Below, one piece after another: positions 1 through 9,345 of a DNA stretch of 39,803 bases (position 1 is the stretch's first letter; each line of letters opens with the position of its first letter). The notes under the pieces were generated by a model, which saw only the letters and a list, made by a program, of their open reading frames with translations, did no database searches and was not told the origin of the DNA. The stretch is from Gammaproteobacteria bacterium (GTDB lineage: Bacteria > Pseudomonadota > Gammaproteobacteria > Steroidobacterales > Woeseiaceae). A program made the position numbers and the translations under genes. The stretch lies in assembly GCA_030429005.1 (NCBI GenBank), contig JAUIDP010000026.1, positions 1 through 39,803 of the forward strand, read 5' to 3'.

Positions 1-89
1 GGTTATTGCCGCTGCAAGCACTGTGTCGGAAGGCGGAAGCATGTGGAATAGCGTGATTGAGATAAAGCCGGTCGCGAACAGAATTTTGA
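1..89. other. window edge, no gene supported
   Basis: This short stretch lies downstream of the phosphatase gene stop. One plus-strand frame is open through it and runs on into the antisense of the phosphatase gene, but it has no recognisable protein content. I see no terminator hairpin with a T tract. It may hold the tail of something beginning outside the window. Confidence 0.3.
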
Positions 90-428
90 CTATCTGCAGC
101 ACGAGACATCCACATACCGCGGCACCCTGCGCTTCAAGAGTTCTACCAGCAACGGGTCCATATACTCGAAGTGATCGGGTATCGACAACACGCCCACCTT
201 CTTGTTGCCTAACAGCGGTGCAAACTTGTTGGTGACCTTGCGTTTGTGCGAGTTTTCCATCACCAGTATGACGTCGGCCCATTCAATCAGGTCGCCGCTC
301 ACAGGCGTCTCACAATCCTTGTTGGTTCCCGCGCTGATGGTTGCAACACCGGCATAGTCCGCAAATACTGCTGCCGCGGTCGGGCTGCGCAGCCGGTTCT
401 CGCTGCAGACGAACAGTATTCGGATCAC
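90..428 (-). CDS. low-molecular-weight protein tyrosine phosphatase family protein
   Basis: This 112-residue cytoplasmic protein begins with a short hydrophobic strand followed by CSENRLRSPT. That gives the CX5R phosphatase loop with Cys8 and Arg14 followed by Ser. It is shorter than classical LMW-PTPs (about 150 residues) but matches a compact bacterial subfamily of roughly 110 residues. A PDHFEYMDP segment near residue 85 carries Asp residues that could act as the general acid. The start is GTG at 428-426, which overlaps the stop of the upstream CPxCG gene as GTGA, so the two are probably translationally coupled. The substrate is unknown. The family call is good; phosphatase activity is inferred from the loop. 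Confidence 0.85.
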   Translation of the reverse strand: MIRILFVCSENRLRSPTAAAVFADYAGVATISAGTNKDCETPVSGDLIEWADVILVMENSHKRKVTNKFAPLLGNKKVGVLSIPDHFEYMDPLLVELLKRRVPRYVDVSCCR

Positions 429-613
429 TCGTTTTCCGCCCGGACTCTCACCTTCAGTTCACCGTTCACATCTGTCGACACGTCGAATACGATCGGCCGG
501 CAGCAAACCTGGCAGTCTTCGATGTAATTCTGGTCGGGTTCGGATGGATCCAGCAACACATCGATCCCTTCGCCGCAGTAAGGGCAGTCTACCGTTGTCT
601 CGACCTGGTCCAT
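425..613 (-). CDS. CPxCG-type cysteine-rich small zinc-binding protein
   Basis: This 62-residue protein has CPYCG at residues 10-14 and CQVCCRP around residues 35-41, forming two Cys knuckles of a probable zinc ribbon. It fits the small CPXCG motif-containing cysteine-rich proteins of Gammaproteobacteria, whose function is not established. The start ATG lies at 613-611, 11 bases after the moeA stop. The gene overlaps the downstream phosphatase gene by four bases. The length and the C-terminal acidic/basic tail match what I know of the family. No function should be assigned beyond likely metal binding. Confidence 0.85.
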   Translation of the reverse strand: MDQVETTVDCPYCGEGIDVLLDPSEPDQNYIEDCQVCCRPIVFDVSTDVNGELKVRVRAENE

Positions 614-624
614 GCCGGTTCAGG

Positions 625-1821
625 TCACCAGCGATGCAGCGGCACGCCGGTGCCAACCTTGAATGTCGTCGACTCCAGCGCCAGTTCGACATAGCCGTCG
701 GTACCGCTCAACGAGGCAAAATCTCCGGACGTGTTCGTCGGCGCCGGCATCGCCAGCGTCTGCCCGCCGACTGCGGAAACCAGTTTCACCGGCAGGAGGC
801 AGGTCAGTTGCGGCTTGAAGACATACTCCTGCGCCAGGCTTGCGAACTCCGGTGGTTTGGCTCGCAGGCCGGCTGCGGCGTTCAACGCCGTCACGACGTA
901 CTGCCGGCAGCACACCAGCGCAGAGACCGGGTTTCCCGGCAGCGCAAACACCGCCTGGCCATTCTTGCCGATGCCAAACCACATCGGCTTGCCGGGTCGC
1001 TGGCTGATCTTGTGGAAGACCACGTCAACACCCAGGTCGGCCAGCACTTGCGGCACGTAGTCCGCCTTGCCCATTGATACACCGCCCGACAGGATCAGCA
1101 CGTTAGCTGCGTCGAGGTGGTCCGCGATACGTGTGCGCAGGACCTTTTCGTCATCGACAATGTGATCGTGCCGGCTATCAGTGAAGCCGTGTTTCTCCAG
1201 CAACGCGACCAGTGCCGGGCCGTTCGACATGCGGATCTGGTGAGGCGCAATCGGTTCGCCCGGCGGCACCAGTTCGTTGCCGGTCGAGATCACGCGAATT
1301 GTCGGCGCTGCGCTAACTGCAACTTCCGTCAGACCGCACGAGGCGATGATCGCGATGTCCATCGGCGAGATACGCGTTCCCGGCGTCAGCAGCTCCGCGC
1401 CTTTTGCATGGTCGGATCCGCGCGCATGGATGAATTGCCGCTGCTCGGCGACATAGCCCGCTTCGATCCCGGCAATGCCGTCATCGACAGTGATGCGCTC
1501 CACCGGCACGATGCAGTCGGAACCGTCGGGCAACGACGCACCGGTCATTATCTCGATGCAGTTGCCTCCTTGCAGCTCCAGTGCCGGATCGCCTGCCGCC
1601 TGCAGTGCCTGGATCGGGAATTGCCGCCGGCCGGCAGCAAACTCTGTGTGTGCGATCGCGATGCCATCCATCATCACGCGATCAAACGGCGGCTGGTCGC
1701 GCTCGGCCACAACGGCCTGTTGCAGTACCCGACCGTTTGCAGCCGCTACCGAAATCATTTCTTGCTTCGCCGCGGGCATTGCGGCCAGGATCGCGGCGTT
1801 TGCTTCGCCGACGGTCAGCAT
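625..1821 (-). CDS. moeA: molybdopterin molybdenumtransferase MoeA
   Basis: MoeA inserts molybdate into adenylylated molybdopterin to give the molybdenum cofactor in the cytoplasm. The 398-residue length is typical. Recognisable blocks are PFDRVMMDGIAI near residue 45 (substrate-binding MDGyA motif), EIMTGASLPDGSDCIVPVE near 90, STGNELVPPG near 185 and the central MogA-like SGGVSMGKADYV near 245. These are followed by FALPGNPVSAL near 290 and a C-terminal domain. The ATG at 1821 starts only three bases after the purD stop, so it is probably transcribed with purHD. No molybdoenzyme is seen in the window. Confidence 0.95.
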   Translation of the reverse strand: MLTVGEANAAILAAMPAAKQEMISVAAANGRVLQQAVVAERDQPPFDRVMMDGIAIAHTEFAAGRRQFPIQALQAAGDPALELQGGNCIEIMTGASLPDGSDCIVPVERITVDDGIAGIEAGYVAEQRQFIHARGSDHAKGAELLTPGTRISPMDIAIIASCGLTEVAVSAAPTIRVISTGNELVPPGEPIAPHQIRMSNGPALVALLEKHGFTDSRHDHIVDDEKVLRTRIADHLDAANVLILSGGVSMGKADYVPQVLADLGVDVVFHKISQRPGKPMWFGIGKNGQAVFALPGNPVSALVCCRQYVVTALNAAAGLRAKPPEFASLAQEYVFKPQLTCLLPVKLVSAVGGQTLAMPAPTNTSGDFASLSGTDGYVELALESTTFKVGTGVPLHRW

Positions 1822-1824
1822 GCG

Positions 1825-3114
1825 TTAGCCTGCCTGCCTCTCGCGCGCAATCGCGCGGTGGCCGATATCGCGGCGCAGGTAGGCTTCATCCCAGTCAATC
1901 TTGTCGACGGCGTCGTAGGCTTCCTCGGCCGCTTCCGCCACCGAATCGCCAAGCCCTACGACGCACAGCACCCGGCCACCGCTGGTGAAAACGACATCGT
2001 CGCCGGACGTACCCGCGTGAAAGACCTTCTGCGTTTCGTTAAATGTGGCGTCCAGTCCCGAAATCACCTTGCCCTTGTCGTAGCCACCCGGATAGCCACC
2101 CGCCGCCATCACCACGCCCAGTGAGACACGCTCGTCCCATTCGGCGGCCTGGCCGGCCAATGTGCCGTCCAGCGTCGCGCTGCACAAGGCTACCAGGTCG
2201 GACTTCAGCCGCATCATGATCGGTTGCGTTTCCGGGTCACCCATGCGGCAATTGAACTCGATTACCTTCGGTGTGCCGTCCGCCATAATCATCAGCCCCG
2301 CATACAGGAAGCCGGTGTAGTTCGCGCCGTCTGCACGCATGCCCGCCAGCGTCGGGTGGATAACTTCATCGAGGATGCGCTTCTCGATTTCCGGCGTAAC
2401 CACCGGCGCCGGGGAGTAGGCACCCATGCCGCCCGTGTTCGGGCCGGTGTCGCCTTCGTCGCGCGCCTTGTGGTCCTGCGAGGTCGCCATCGGCACGATG
2501 TTCTCGCCATCGGTGATGATGATGAAACTCGCTTCCTCGCCGTCGAGAAACTCCTCGACAACGATGCGTGCACCAGCGTCGCCGAACTTGTTGCCCGAAA
2601 GCATATCGACCGCCGCGGCTTCCGCTTCGGCGAGCGATTGCGCCACGATGACGCCTTTGCCGGCCGCAAGTCCGTCGGCCTTGATAACAATCGGCGCGCC
2701 CTGCTCGCGGATATAGGCAAGCGCCGCATCCAGGTCTGAGAAATTCCGGTAAGCCGCCGTCGGGATGTTGTGGCGAGCGAGAAAGTCCTTCGTAAATGCC
2801 TTCGAGCCCTCGAGTTGCGCCGCAGCGGCGCTGGGACCGAAGCAAGGCATATTCGCTGCCTCGAAGCGGTCAACAATACCGGCTACCAGTGGGGCTTCCG
2901 GGCCGACGATCGTCAGGTCGACAGCCTCATCCTGCGCCAGCTGTAACAGCGCATCGATGTCTTCGGCCGATACAGCAACGTTGCGGCACCGGGGCTCGCG
3001 TGCGGTGCCGGCATTGCCGGGCGCTACGAGCACCTCGCTGATATCAGCGGCTTTGGCACACTTCCACGCCAGTGCATGCTCGCGTCCGCCGCTGCCAATA
3101 ATGAGAATCTTCAT
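1825..3114 (-). CDS. purD: phosphoribosylamine--glycine ligase (GARS)
   Basis: PurD catalyses the ATP-dependent joining of phosphoribosylamine and glycine, step two of de novo purine synthesis. The 429-residue protein starts [18 protein letters not shown], the family N-terminal nucleotide-fold signature. It carries the ATP-grasp core, including [11 protein letters not shown] near residue 145 and the Mg-binding [12 protein letters not shown] near 285. The length is normal. The ATG at 3114-3112 overlaps the purH stop by one base (TGATG), indicating translational coupling in a purHD operon. The moeA gene follows after three bases. Confidence 0.97.
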   Translation of the reverse strand: MKILIIGSGGREHALAWKCAKAADISEVLVAPGNAGTAREPRCRNVAVSAEDIDALLQLAQDEAVDLTIVGPEAPLVAGIVDRFEAANMPCFGPSAAAAQLEGSKAFTKDFLARHNIPTAAYRNFSDLDAALAYIREQGAPIVIKADGLAAGKGVIVAQSLAEAEAAAVDMLSGNKFGDAGARIVVEEFLDGEEASFIIITDGENIVPMATSQDHKARDEGDTGPNTGGMGAYSPAPVVTPEIEKRILDEVIHPTLAGMRADGANYTGFLYAGLMIMADGTPKVIEFNCRMGDPETQPIMMRLKSDLVALCSATLDGTLAGQAAEWDERVSLGVVMAAGGYPGGYDKGKVISGLDATFNETQKVFHAGTSGDDVVFTSGGRVLCVVGLGDSVAEAAEEAYDAVDKIDWDEAYLRRDIGHRAIARERQAG

Positions 3115-4661
3115 CAGTGCCGGAAGTGTCGCATGCCGGTAAAGACCATCGCCAGCCCGTGTTCGTTGGCGGCCTGGATGACTTCGTCGTCGCGCATCGA
3201 ACCGCCCGGCTGGATGATCGCAGCGATGCCGGTTTCAGCGGCGGCGTCGATGCCATCGCGGAACGGGAAGAACGCATCCGACGCCATCACCGAGCCGTCG
3301 ACGGTGAGACCTTCGTCGGCCGCCTTGATCGCCGCGATCTTCGTGCTGTAGACGCGGCTCATCTGGCCGGCGCCGACGCCTATCGTCATGTTGTCCTTGC
3401 AGAAGATGATGGCATTCGACTTGACATACTTGACGACCGTCCAGGCAAACAGCATGTCCGCGACCTGTGCCGGTGTCGGCGCTGTTTCCGTCACGACCTT
3501 GAGGTCATCCGCGGTAATCCTGCCAAGGTCGCTGCCCTGAACCAGCAGCCCGCCGGAAACCTTCTTGAATTCCTGGCCGCCGGCTTCGGCCACCCACGGC
3601 CCGGTGTCGAGTACACGCACGTTGCGCTTCTCTGACAACACCTCGGCCGCATCGGCTGCCACGTCCGGCGCAACGATAACCTCGACAAACTGCCTGTCGA
3701 TGATGGCCTTCGCCGTCTTCGCATCCAGCGGCCTGTTGAACGCAATGATGCCGCCAAAGGCCGACGTCGGGTCTGTCCGGAAGGCTTTTTCGTAGGCACT
3801 GCCGATGTCGTCGGCCACGGCCACACCGCAGGGGTTGGCGTGCTTGACGATCACGCAGGCCGGCGCCTCGAACTGGCGCACACACTCAAGGGCCGCGTCA
3901 CTGTCGGCAATGTTGTTGTACGACAGCGCTTTGCCCTGCAGCTGCGTCGCCGTCGCGAGTGAGCCTTTCGGCGCCTGCTGGTCGACATAGAACGCCGCCT
4001 GCTGGTGCGGGTTCTCGCCGTAACGCATTTTTTCGACCAGATTGCCTGCATACAGGAAGCGCTCCCCGAGCGCGTCGTCACCCAGCGATGCCGACAGGTA
4101 CTTCGTAATCGCCGTGTCGTAGCTGGCCGTGTGTGCGTAGGCTTTGGCCGCCAGCCGGCGGCACATCTCCGGTGACAGGACCTTGTCCTGCAATGCGTCC
4201 AGCACCGCGGTGTAGTCTGCCGGGTCCACGACGACGGCCACGCTTTCGTGGTTCTTTGACGCGGCACGGATCATCGCCGGCCCGCCGATATCGATGTTTT
4301 CGATGGCGTCCTCGATTGTCGTGTCGTCACGCGCGATGGTTTGCTCGAACGGATACAGGTTTACGGCCAGCAAATCGATGGGTTCGATGCCGTGTTCAGA
4401 CATCACGGCGTCATCTGTACCGCGCCGCCCGAGCAGGCCGCCATGAATCGTCGGATGCAGCGTTTTGACGCGCCCGTCCATGATTTCCGGGAAGCCGGTC
4501 TTGTCACTGACTTCGACGACATCGATGCCGGCTTCGCGCAGGGCCCGGCAGGTACCGCCGGTGGAGAGAATTTCAACGCCCAGTTCGGCAAGGCCGGAGG
4601 CGAACGGTATAAGACCATGCTTATCGGATACGCTCAGCAGCGCCCGTCGCACCGTTAACAT
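3114..4661 (-). CDS. purH: bifunctional AICAR transformylase / IMP cyclohydrolase
   Basis: PurH carries out the last two steps of IMP synthesis. The first is formylation of AICAR using 10-formyl-tetrahydrofolate; the second is ring closure. The N-terminal IMP cyclohydrolase part shows [20 protein letters not shown] and [13 protein letters not shown] within residues 1-75. The C-terminal transformylase part includes KHANPCGVA near residue 270 and [20 protein letters not shown] near 415. The 515-residue length is usual. It lies ten bases after the fis stop and overlaps purD by one base, continuing the dusB-fis-purH-purD order of many Gammaproteobacteria. Confidence 0.97.
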   Translation of the reverse strand: MLTVRRALLSVSDKHGLIPFASGLAELGVEILSTGGTCRALREAGIDVVEVSDKTGFPEIMDGRVKTLHPTIHGGLLGRRGTDDAVMSEHGIEPIDLLAVNLYPFEQTIARDDTTIEDAIENIDIGGPAMIRAASKNHESVAVVVDPADYTAVLDALQDKVLSPEMCRRLAAKAYAHTASYDTAITKYLSASLGDDALGERFLYAGNLVEKMRYGENPHQQAAFYVDQQAPKGSLATATQLQGKALSYNNIADSDAALECVRQFEAPACVIVKHANPCGVAVADDIGSAYEKAFRTDPTSAFGGIIAFNRPLDAKTAKAIIDRQFVEVIVAPDVAADAAEVLSEKRNVRVLDTGPWVAEAGGQEFKKVSGGLLVQGSDLGRITADDLKVVTETAPTPAQVADMLFAWTVVKYVKSNAIIFCKDNMTIGVGAGQMSRVYSTKIAAIKAADEGLTVDGSVMASDAFFPFRDGIDAAAETGIAAIIQPGGSMRDDEVIQAANEHGLAMVFTGMRHFRH

Positions 4662-4671
4662 CAGAAAAGTC

Positions 4672-4932
4672 CTACTGAATCAAAGAGTAAAAACGCAGTT
4701 TCTTCCGCAGCGTGCCGCGATTGAGACCGAGAATGCCGGCTGCCTGGCTCTGGTTGCCCTGAGTGTAGTCCATGACTGCCTTGAATAAAGGTCGTTCGAC
4801 CTCGCCAATGACGAGGTCATACAGATCGCCCGGGCGATCGCCATTCAGGCTCTCGAAATACACCGCCAGTGCGTCTTCAGTATGTTTGTGTAGTGGCTTG
4901 CTGCGTTTCTTCTTGCCGTTCTTTTTGCCCAC
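4672..4932 (-). CDS. fis: Fis family nucleoid-associated DNA-binding protein
   Basis: Fis is a small homodimeric nucleoid protein that bends DNA and activates growth-phase promoters. The 86-residue product has a very basic N-terminus ([10 protein letters not shown]) and the characteristic C-terminal helix-turn-helix [20 protein letters not shown], the usual end of Fis. The enterobacterial protein is about 98 residues, so this one is slightly short at the N-terminus. The predicted start is GTG at 4932-4930, preceded by a GGAAAG-like ribosome site. It sits 21 bases after dusB, the conserved dusB-fis pairing, so transcription from the dusB side is likely. Confidence 0.93.
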   Translation of the reverse strand: MGKKNGKKKRSKPLHKHTEDALAVYFESLNGDRPGDLYDLVIGEVERPLFKAVMDYTQGNQSQAAGILGLNRGTLRKKLRFYSLIQ

Positions 4933-4953
4933 GCTTTCCGAATCCTGTACCGA

Positions 4954-5940
4954 CTAGGCGGCAATCGAAATACCCCCGTCCCCGCGGTCAAAGTATTCCA
5001 GCACCAGTCGAATTTGTTCTTGCCCACTGCCGGCCCTGACCGCCTGGTAGCGAAACTCGCCTGCGTTTACGAGTTGCTTGCTGTACCAGGTCAGGTGTTT
5101 TCGAGCCACCCGCACACCGACACGTTCCCCATAGAATCGGTGCAGTTCTTTTAGATGGCCGAGCATAGTATCACGCAATTCATTTTTTTCTAGCGGAGTT
5201 ATTTTTCCCGCACCGGAATGAAATTCTGCAAGTTCCCTGAAAAACCACGGCCGGCCCTGGGCGCCTCGGCCGATCATCAAGCCATCAGCACCAGTTAGTC
5301 GCAAAACTTCAAGTGACTTCTCCAGAGTCGTGATGTCGCCGTTGGCAAAAACCGGAATGCCAACCCGCTGCTTGATCTGCGCGATCGTGTCGTACTCGGC
5401 TTCACCCTTGTATTTGCATGCGCGCGTTCTGCCGTGCACGGCGAGCGACTGCACGCCGCTTTGTTCGGCGATGTGAGCGATCCGGGCGCCATTGCGATTT
5501 GCCCGGTCCCAGCCTGTGCGCATTTTCAGTGTCACCGGTACGTCGACCGCGGCTACCACGGCTTCCAGGATCTCAGCGACCAGCTTCTCATCCTGCAGCA
5601 AGGCCGAGCCGGCGAGTTTCCTGCAGACGTTCTTGGCCGGGCAGCCCATATTGATGTCGATGACCTGGGCACCGCGTTCGACACAGGCTTGCGCCGCCAC
5701 GGCCATTTGCCGTGGCTCCGAGCCGGCGATCTGCACGACTACTGGTTCAGCGTCGACATCGATATCCAGCTTGCGACGGGATTGCGCCGTCTGCCAGAGG
5801 CTGATGTCTGCCGTGGTCATTTCCGAGGTGGTCAAACCAGCACCGAAGCGGCGGCAGATCCGTCGGAACGGGGCATCCGTGACGCCGACCATCGGCGCCA
5901 GCACGAAGCGGCTGCTGAGATCGTAGGGCCCGATTTTCAT
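4954..5940 (-). CDS. dusB: tRNA-dihydrouridine synthase B
   Basis: DusB is an FMN/NADPH-dependent enzyme that reduces specific uridines in tRNA to dihydrouridine. The protein begins MKIGPYDLSSRFVLAPMVGVTD, the standard DusB start. INMGCPAKNVCRK near residues 96-108 contains the catalytic Cys106, and LAVHGRTR and FANGDITT follow in the barrel. I chose ATG 5940-5938 because 18 upstream codons lie inside the previous gene and are not conserved-looking. The start overlaps that gene's stop by one base (TGATG). The result is 328 residues, a normal size. The fis gene follows, as in most Gammaproteobacteria. Confidence 0.95.
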   Translation of the reverse strand: MKIGPYDLSSRFVLAPMVGVTDAPFRRICRRFGAGLTTSEMTTADISLWQTAQSRRKLDIDVDAEPVVVQIAGSEPRQMAVAAQACVERGAQVIDINMGCPAKNVCRKLAGSALLQDEKLVAEILEAVVAAVDVPVTLKMRTGWDRANRNGARIAHIAEQSGVQSLAVHGRTRACKYKGEAEYDTIAQIKQRVGIPVFANGDITTLEKSLEVLRLTGADGLMIGRGAQGRPWFFRELAEFHSGAGKITPLEKNELRDTMLGHLKELHRFYGERVGVRVARKHLTWYSKQLVNAGEFRYQAVRAGSGQEQIRLVLEYFDRGDGGISIAA

Positions 5941-8423
5941 CAGCGGAAGTCTTTGTCGTCGCAGCGCAGACGGTCGCCACCGATGCGGTAGCAAACGTTC
6001 AATTTGAAGCTCGTGGCAGCCGCCGATGGCGATTCGATCGAGATCACCGCGTTGAAGGTTTCCTTCGGCTGTACCTGCCGGTCTATGTCCGCGCCCTCTT
6101 CGAGGTACTCGGCAGGTTCGAGCACCCGGCTGCCGATAATTTCTTCGAAGCGGTCTTTCAGTTCGACGTGTACGAGCGGGTAGGGCAGTGCCTCCTCGGA
6201 ATTGTTGCCTACCCGCGAGTAAATCGTCAGCACATTGTTGCCGTCGTCCGTGCTGCCCTTGGTCGCCTCGAAGCGCCAGCCGGAAACGTTCCAGGCCGGG
6301 GTCACCGGGCTGCCGAACAGGTTGTATACCGGGCCGATCGCACTCTGGAATGCGGGCGAGACAGCCAGTGCCTCGCGCGAGTGGTGAATCACCTGGATGA
6401 CGAGGACGACGAACAGCAACGCGGCGGCCGCTGCCATGCTGCGTTTCGATGGTTGCCAGTCACGCAGACTGAAACGCGGCTTCTCCTCCTCGAGCTCCAT
6501 CTGCTTCATGCTCTCGGAGGCCGCGGCCCGGGCGGCTTCGAGCCGATCCTGGTCCTCTTCGGTCATGACCGACTCCCCCTCCATGATGATGGTCTCCATC
6601 AGGGGGTTGTCGTCGTCGGCCGGTGCGGCCAGCGCTGCGGCGGCCAGGTCTATCGCATCAGGTTCGTCGCTGCCGCTTGCATCATCCTCGTCAGCCGCTG
6701 CCGTTTCGTCGACCTGCGACCCGTCATCGCTGGCGTCGGCAGCCGGTTTTTCCTTGGCGATGTCCGCTGCAGTATCGACCTGTTTTTGCACGATTGTGGA
6801 CGTAAAGCCGTCCTCGTCTTCCACGGCGATCGCCAGAAGGTCCTGGTCGATCAGCATGTTGACGGTTTTTTCTTCCTCGGTGAGTTCCGGCACCTCGATA
6901 TCGTCGGGTTCGGCGAAGTCGCCGTCGTCGATACCCTCCAGCGCCATTTCGAGGTCGGCAGCCAGTTCCTTCTCGTCCGGCAGTTGCGCTTCATCCTCGA
7001 GTTCCTGCGCCTCGAGCAGCGTCTCGTCGGGTGCCTCGTCGCTGATGTCCTCGGCAGCGGGTTCGTCGAGAACGGCTTCGGCCAGTGCCCGGTCCGCCGG
7101 TGAGTCCTCGAGCTGGATTTCGTCGAGCACGTCCGCTTCGTCTTCAGCGGTAATCTCCTCGAGGTAGTCGTCTTCATCGAGGATGCCGGCGCGCGAAAGT
7201 TCTTCAGGGGCGACGCCGTCCAGGTTGATCTCGTCGTCCGTACCTGCATCAGACGCGTCAGCCTCGGTTTCGTCGGTTTCGTCGGTTTCCAGGCTGATCT
7301 CGTCAGGCTCAAGTTCAGACTCAAGCCCAGACTCAAGCTCAGACTCGAGCTCAGGTTCGGGCTCATGCTCAGGCTCGGCCACTTCCAGCTCGATTTCCTC
7401 AACGTCGGCCGCGGCGTCATCCAGTTCCAGTTCGATCGCGTCGCCGTCCAGGTCTATCTCTTCCGGCTCTGCCTTCGCCGCCTCAGCCTTTGCAGCCGCT
7501 TCGACTTCGAAGGCGGCGGCAATCAGGTCTTCCTCGATCGAGGTATCAGCCGGGTCCTTCGTCTCGTCCTCGTCGAACTCCAGCGTCTCCGGGCCAGCCT
7601 CAAGGACCAGTTCCTCGGCCGGCGCGTCGTCGGCTGCCGTGTCGTCATCGGCGGCCGGATGCAGGCCACTCATGTCCAGTCCCAGCTCTTCAGCCTGGCG
7701 GGCAAACTGGGCATCCATGTCCATGGCGGCCAGGTCGATCTGTGCGAAAGCTTCGCTTGCGCCTATCTCCAGTTCGGCTGTTTCCTCGTCGCTGTCATCA
7801 TCGGCGTCGTCCTCGACCACTGGCAGCGCCTCGACGACCTCGATGTCTTCGCCGGTTTCCGGCGCGTCGTCAGCAGTCGCTGCCGCCGCCTCGTCAAGGT
7901 CGTCGAGCAGGTCTTCCCATTCGTCGGGCTCGCCGAACACGAGATCGACCTGCGACTCATCCAGCCGCGGTTGGGGTGGTGTTTCGATGACAGGTTCCGG
8001 TGGTTGCGGCGGCACGGCGGGCATGTCCAGGTCGAAATCGTCCGGGAGCGGCGTGTTGTCGTCGAAGCGCATTTCCTCGTGGACCATGCTGGGTACCGGG
8101 TCCTCGGCAAGGTCTTCATCTTCGTCGGCGTCGATGACGCGCCACTCCACGCCGGTATCCTCGATGCGGATGTCTTCGCCGGCGAGCTGGTCCAGCGTCT
8201 TCAGCAAAGCGGCGCTCTGCTCGGCGGAAATCGACCGTGGCGGGGTACCGGCCTCGGCGGGCGGGCTCTCGCTGGTTGCAGTGACCGGCATCTCCTCGGA
8301 CAGGTGTGCCAGAGCATTGAATGCCACACCACAGCCGCCGCAACGGACTTTGCCCGCTGCCTGTTTCAGAACATCAGCCGTAACGCGAAACGCGACCTCG
8401 CATTCGGGGCACTGGGTATACAT
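5940..8423 (-). CDS. zinc-ribbon and DUF3426 domain protein with very long acidic linker
   Basis: The N-terminus (residues 1-38) is an MJ0042-type zinc ribbon with CPEC and CGGC knuckles. The C-terminus has one membrane helix (about residues 665-685, RSMAAAAALLFVVLVIQVIHH) followed by a DUF3426 domain of about 140 residues. Between them lie roughly 600 residues dominated by Asp, Glu and Ala, with runs such as EPEHEPEPELESELE coded by imperfect 12-bp repeats. Relatives at the same prmA-dusB position are usually far shorter, about 200-400 residues. The topology suggests a cytoplasmic zinc ribbon and acidic arm with a periplasmic C-domain. Function is unknown. The gene lies three bases after prmA and overlaps dusB by one base. 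Confidence 0.85.
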   Translation of the reverse strand: MYTQCPECEVAFRVTADVLKQAAGKVRCGGCGVAFNALAHLSEEMPVTATSESPPAEAGTPPRSISAEQSAALLKTLDQLAGEDIRIEDTGVEWRVIDADEDEDLAEDPVPSMVHEEMRFDDNTPLPDDFDLDMPAVPPQPPEPVIETPPQPRLDESQVDLVFGEPDEWEDLLDDLDEAAAATADDAPETGEDIEVVEALPVVEDDADDDSDEETAELEIGASEAFAQIDLAAMDMDAQFARQAEELGLDMSGLHPAADDDTAADDAPAEELVLEAGPETLEFDEDETKDPADTSIEEDLIAAAFEVEAAAKAEAAKAEPEEIDLDGDAIELELDDAAADVEEIELEVAEPEHEPEPELESELESGLESELEPDEISLETDETDETEADASDAGTDDEINLDGVAPEELSRAGILDEDDYLEEITAEDEADVLDEIQLEDSPADRALAEAVLDEPAAEDISDEAPDETLLEAQELEDEAQLPDEKELAADLEMALEGIDDGDFAEPDDIEVPELTEEEKTVNMLIDQDLLAIAVEDEDGFTSTIVQKQVDTAADIAKEKPAADASDDGSQVDETAAADEDDASGSDEPDAIDLAAAALAAPADDDNPLMETIIMEGESVMTEEDQDRLEAARAAASESMKQMELEEEKPRFSLRDWQPSKRSMAAAAALLFVVLVIQVIHHSREALAVSPAFQSAIGPVYNLFGSPVTPAWNVSGWRFEATKGSTDDGNNVLTIYSRVGNNSEEALPYPLVHVELKDRFEEIIGSRVLEPAEYLEEGADIDRQVQPKETFNAVISIESPSAAATSFKLNVCYRIGGDRLRCDDKDFR
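7308..7379 (-). repeat. imperfect 12-bp tandem repeat inside the acidic gene
   Basis: Six consecutive 12-base units of the form CTCAAGCTCAGA (plus-strand reading) lie here with scattered substitutions. Because 12 is a multiple of three, they keep the reading frame and encode a four-residue Glu/Ser/Leu/Pro-rich repeat on the minus strand. The first four units are the most alike. Such arrays can expand or contract by slippage, which may explain part of the unusual length of the linker. Confidence 0.7.
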
Positions 8424-8426
8424 CGC

Positions 8427-9323
8427 TCAGTCCTCGGTCCTGCGACCGTTCAGTCGTGCCCAGGTCTGGCCATCCTGCTCCCGGTATTCGGGTTCTGCGA
8501 ACTCGATCCAGGGCTGGTACGCCGCCAGCACGTCTCCAACCTGCTCGGAGAGTATGCCGGATAGTGCGAGCAGACAACCGCCTTTGACATGTGTGCAGAT
8601 GGATTCTGCCAGTTCAATCAATGGTCTAGCGAGAATATTGGCGAGTACAACATCGAACTCGCCGGCGACACCGCGGGGGTGGTTGCTCACCTGGATGCGG
8701 TCGCGCACGGCGTTCCGCTCGGCATTGTCGGTGGTAGCGCGTACGGCCTGGTCGTCGATGTCCATGGCAACGGCCTGGCCGGCACCGAGCAATATGCCGG
8801 CGATGGCGAGGACGCCGGAGCCGCAGCCGTAGTCCAGGATGCGCTTGCCCGCAACGTCGATACTGTCGAGCCATTCGAGGCAGAGCGCGGTTGTCGGGTG
8901 GGTGCCGGTGCCGAAAGCGAGGCCCGGGTCCAGCCGCACGACGACCGCATCCGGCGCATCAACCCGGGTATCGCCCGGGCTGATCCAGAGCCGCGAACCA
9001 AACTGCATCGCGGTAAAGTCCTTCAGCCATTCGCGCTCCCAGTCACGGTTTTCCAGCGTCATGATCTCGTGCGCGGGCAGCGTGTCGAGCCCGAGCGACG
9101 TCTTCAGGTCCGCTGCAAGCGCGTCAAAGTTGGTCTCGCCGCTGAACAGGCCGGTGATGCGCACGTCCGGCCACAATGGTGTTTCGCCGGGAGCCGGTTC
9201 GAGCACGGGCTTGTCGCCGGCATCGGTCAGTGTGATCGAGCTGGCGCCATGGCGGGTAAATATCGCTTCGACCGCCTCGCGATTCAGCGATTCAAGGTCC
9301 ATGACAAATTGTCGCCAATCCAT
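8427..9323 (-). CDS. prmA: ribosomal protein L11 methyltransferase
   Basis: PrmA trimethylates ribosomal protein L11 using S-adenosylmethionine. The Rossmann core shows LDPGLAFGTGTHPTTALCLEWL near residue 140, ILDYGCGSGVLAI (SAM-binding) near 170 and a VLANILARPLIELA motif near 235 in the position of the catalytic loop. I chose ATG 9323-9321 (MDWRQFVMDL) since the upstream frame runs into accC sequence and is Arg/Ser-rich shadow. The 298-residue length fits the family. It follows accC after 22 bases and precedes the zinc-ribbon gene by three bases, consistent with a single transcript. Confidence 0.95.
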   Translation of the reverse strand: MDWRQFVMDLESLNREAVEAIFTRHGASSITLTDAGDKPVLEPAPGETPLWPDVRITGLFSGETNFDALAADLKTSLGLDTLPAHEIMTLENRDWEREWLKDFTAMQFGSRLWISPGDTRVDAPDAVVVRLDPGLAFGTGTHPTTALCLEWLDSIDVAGKRILDYGCGSGVLAIAGILLGAGQAVAMDIDDQAVRATTDNAERNAVRDRIQVSNHPRGVAGEFDVVLANILARPLIELAESICTHVKGGCLLALSGILSEQVGDVLAAYQPWIEFAEPEYREQDGQTWARLNGRRTED

Positions 9324-9345
9324 CAAATTTTCGGTGTGTTCCCGG

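Noticed and set aside
23-235. Plus-strand open frame at the window start
   Set aside because: It runs antisense through the phosphatase gene and has no domain or ribosome site.
7183-8832. Plus-strand Ser-rich open frame opposite the acidic gene
   Set aside because: Ser runs are the complement of Asp/Glu-rich codons on the real strand, and no start signal or domain is present.
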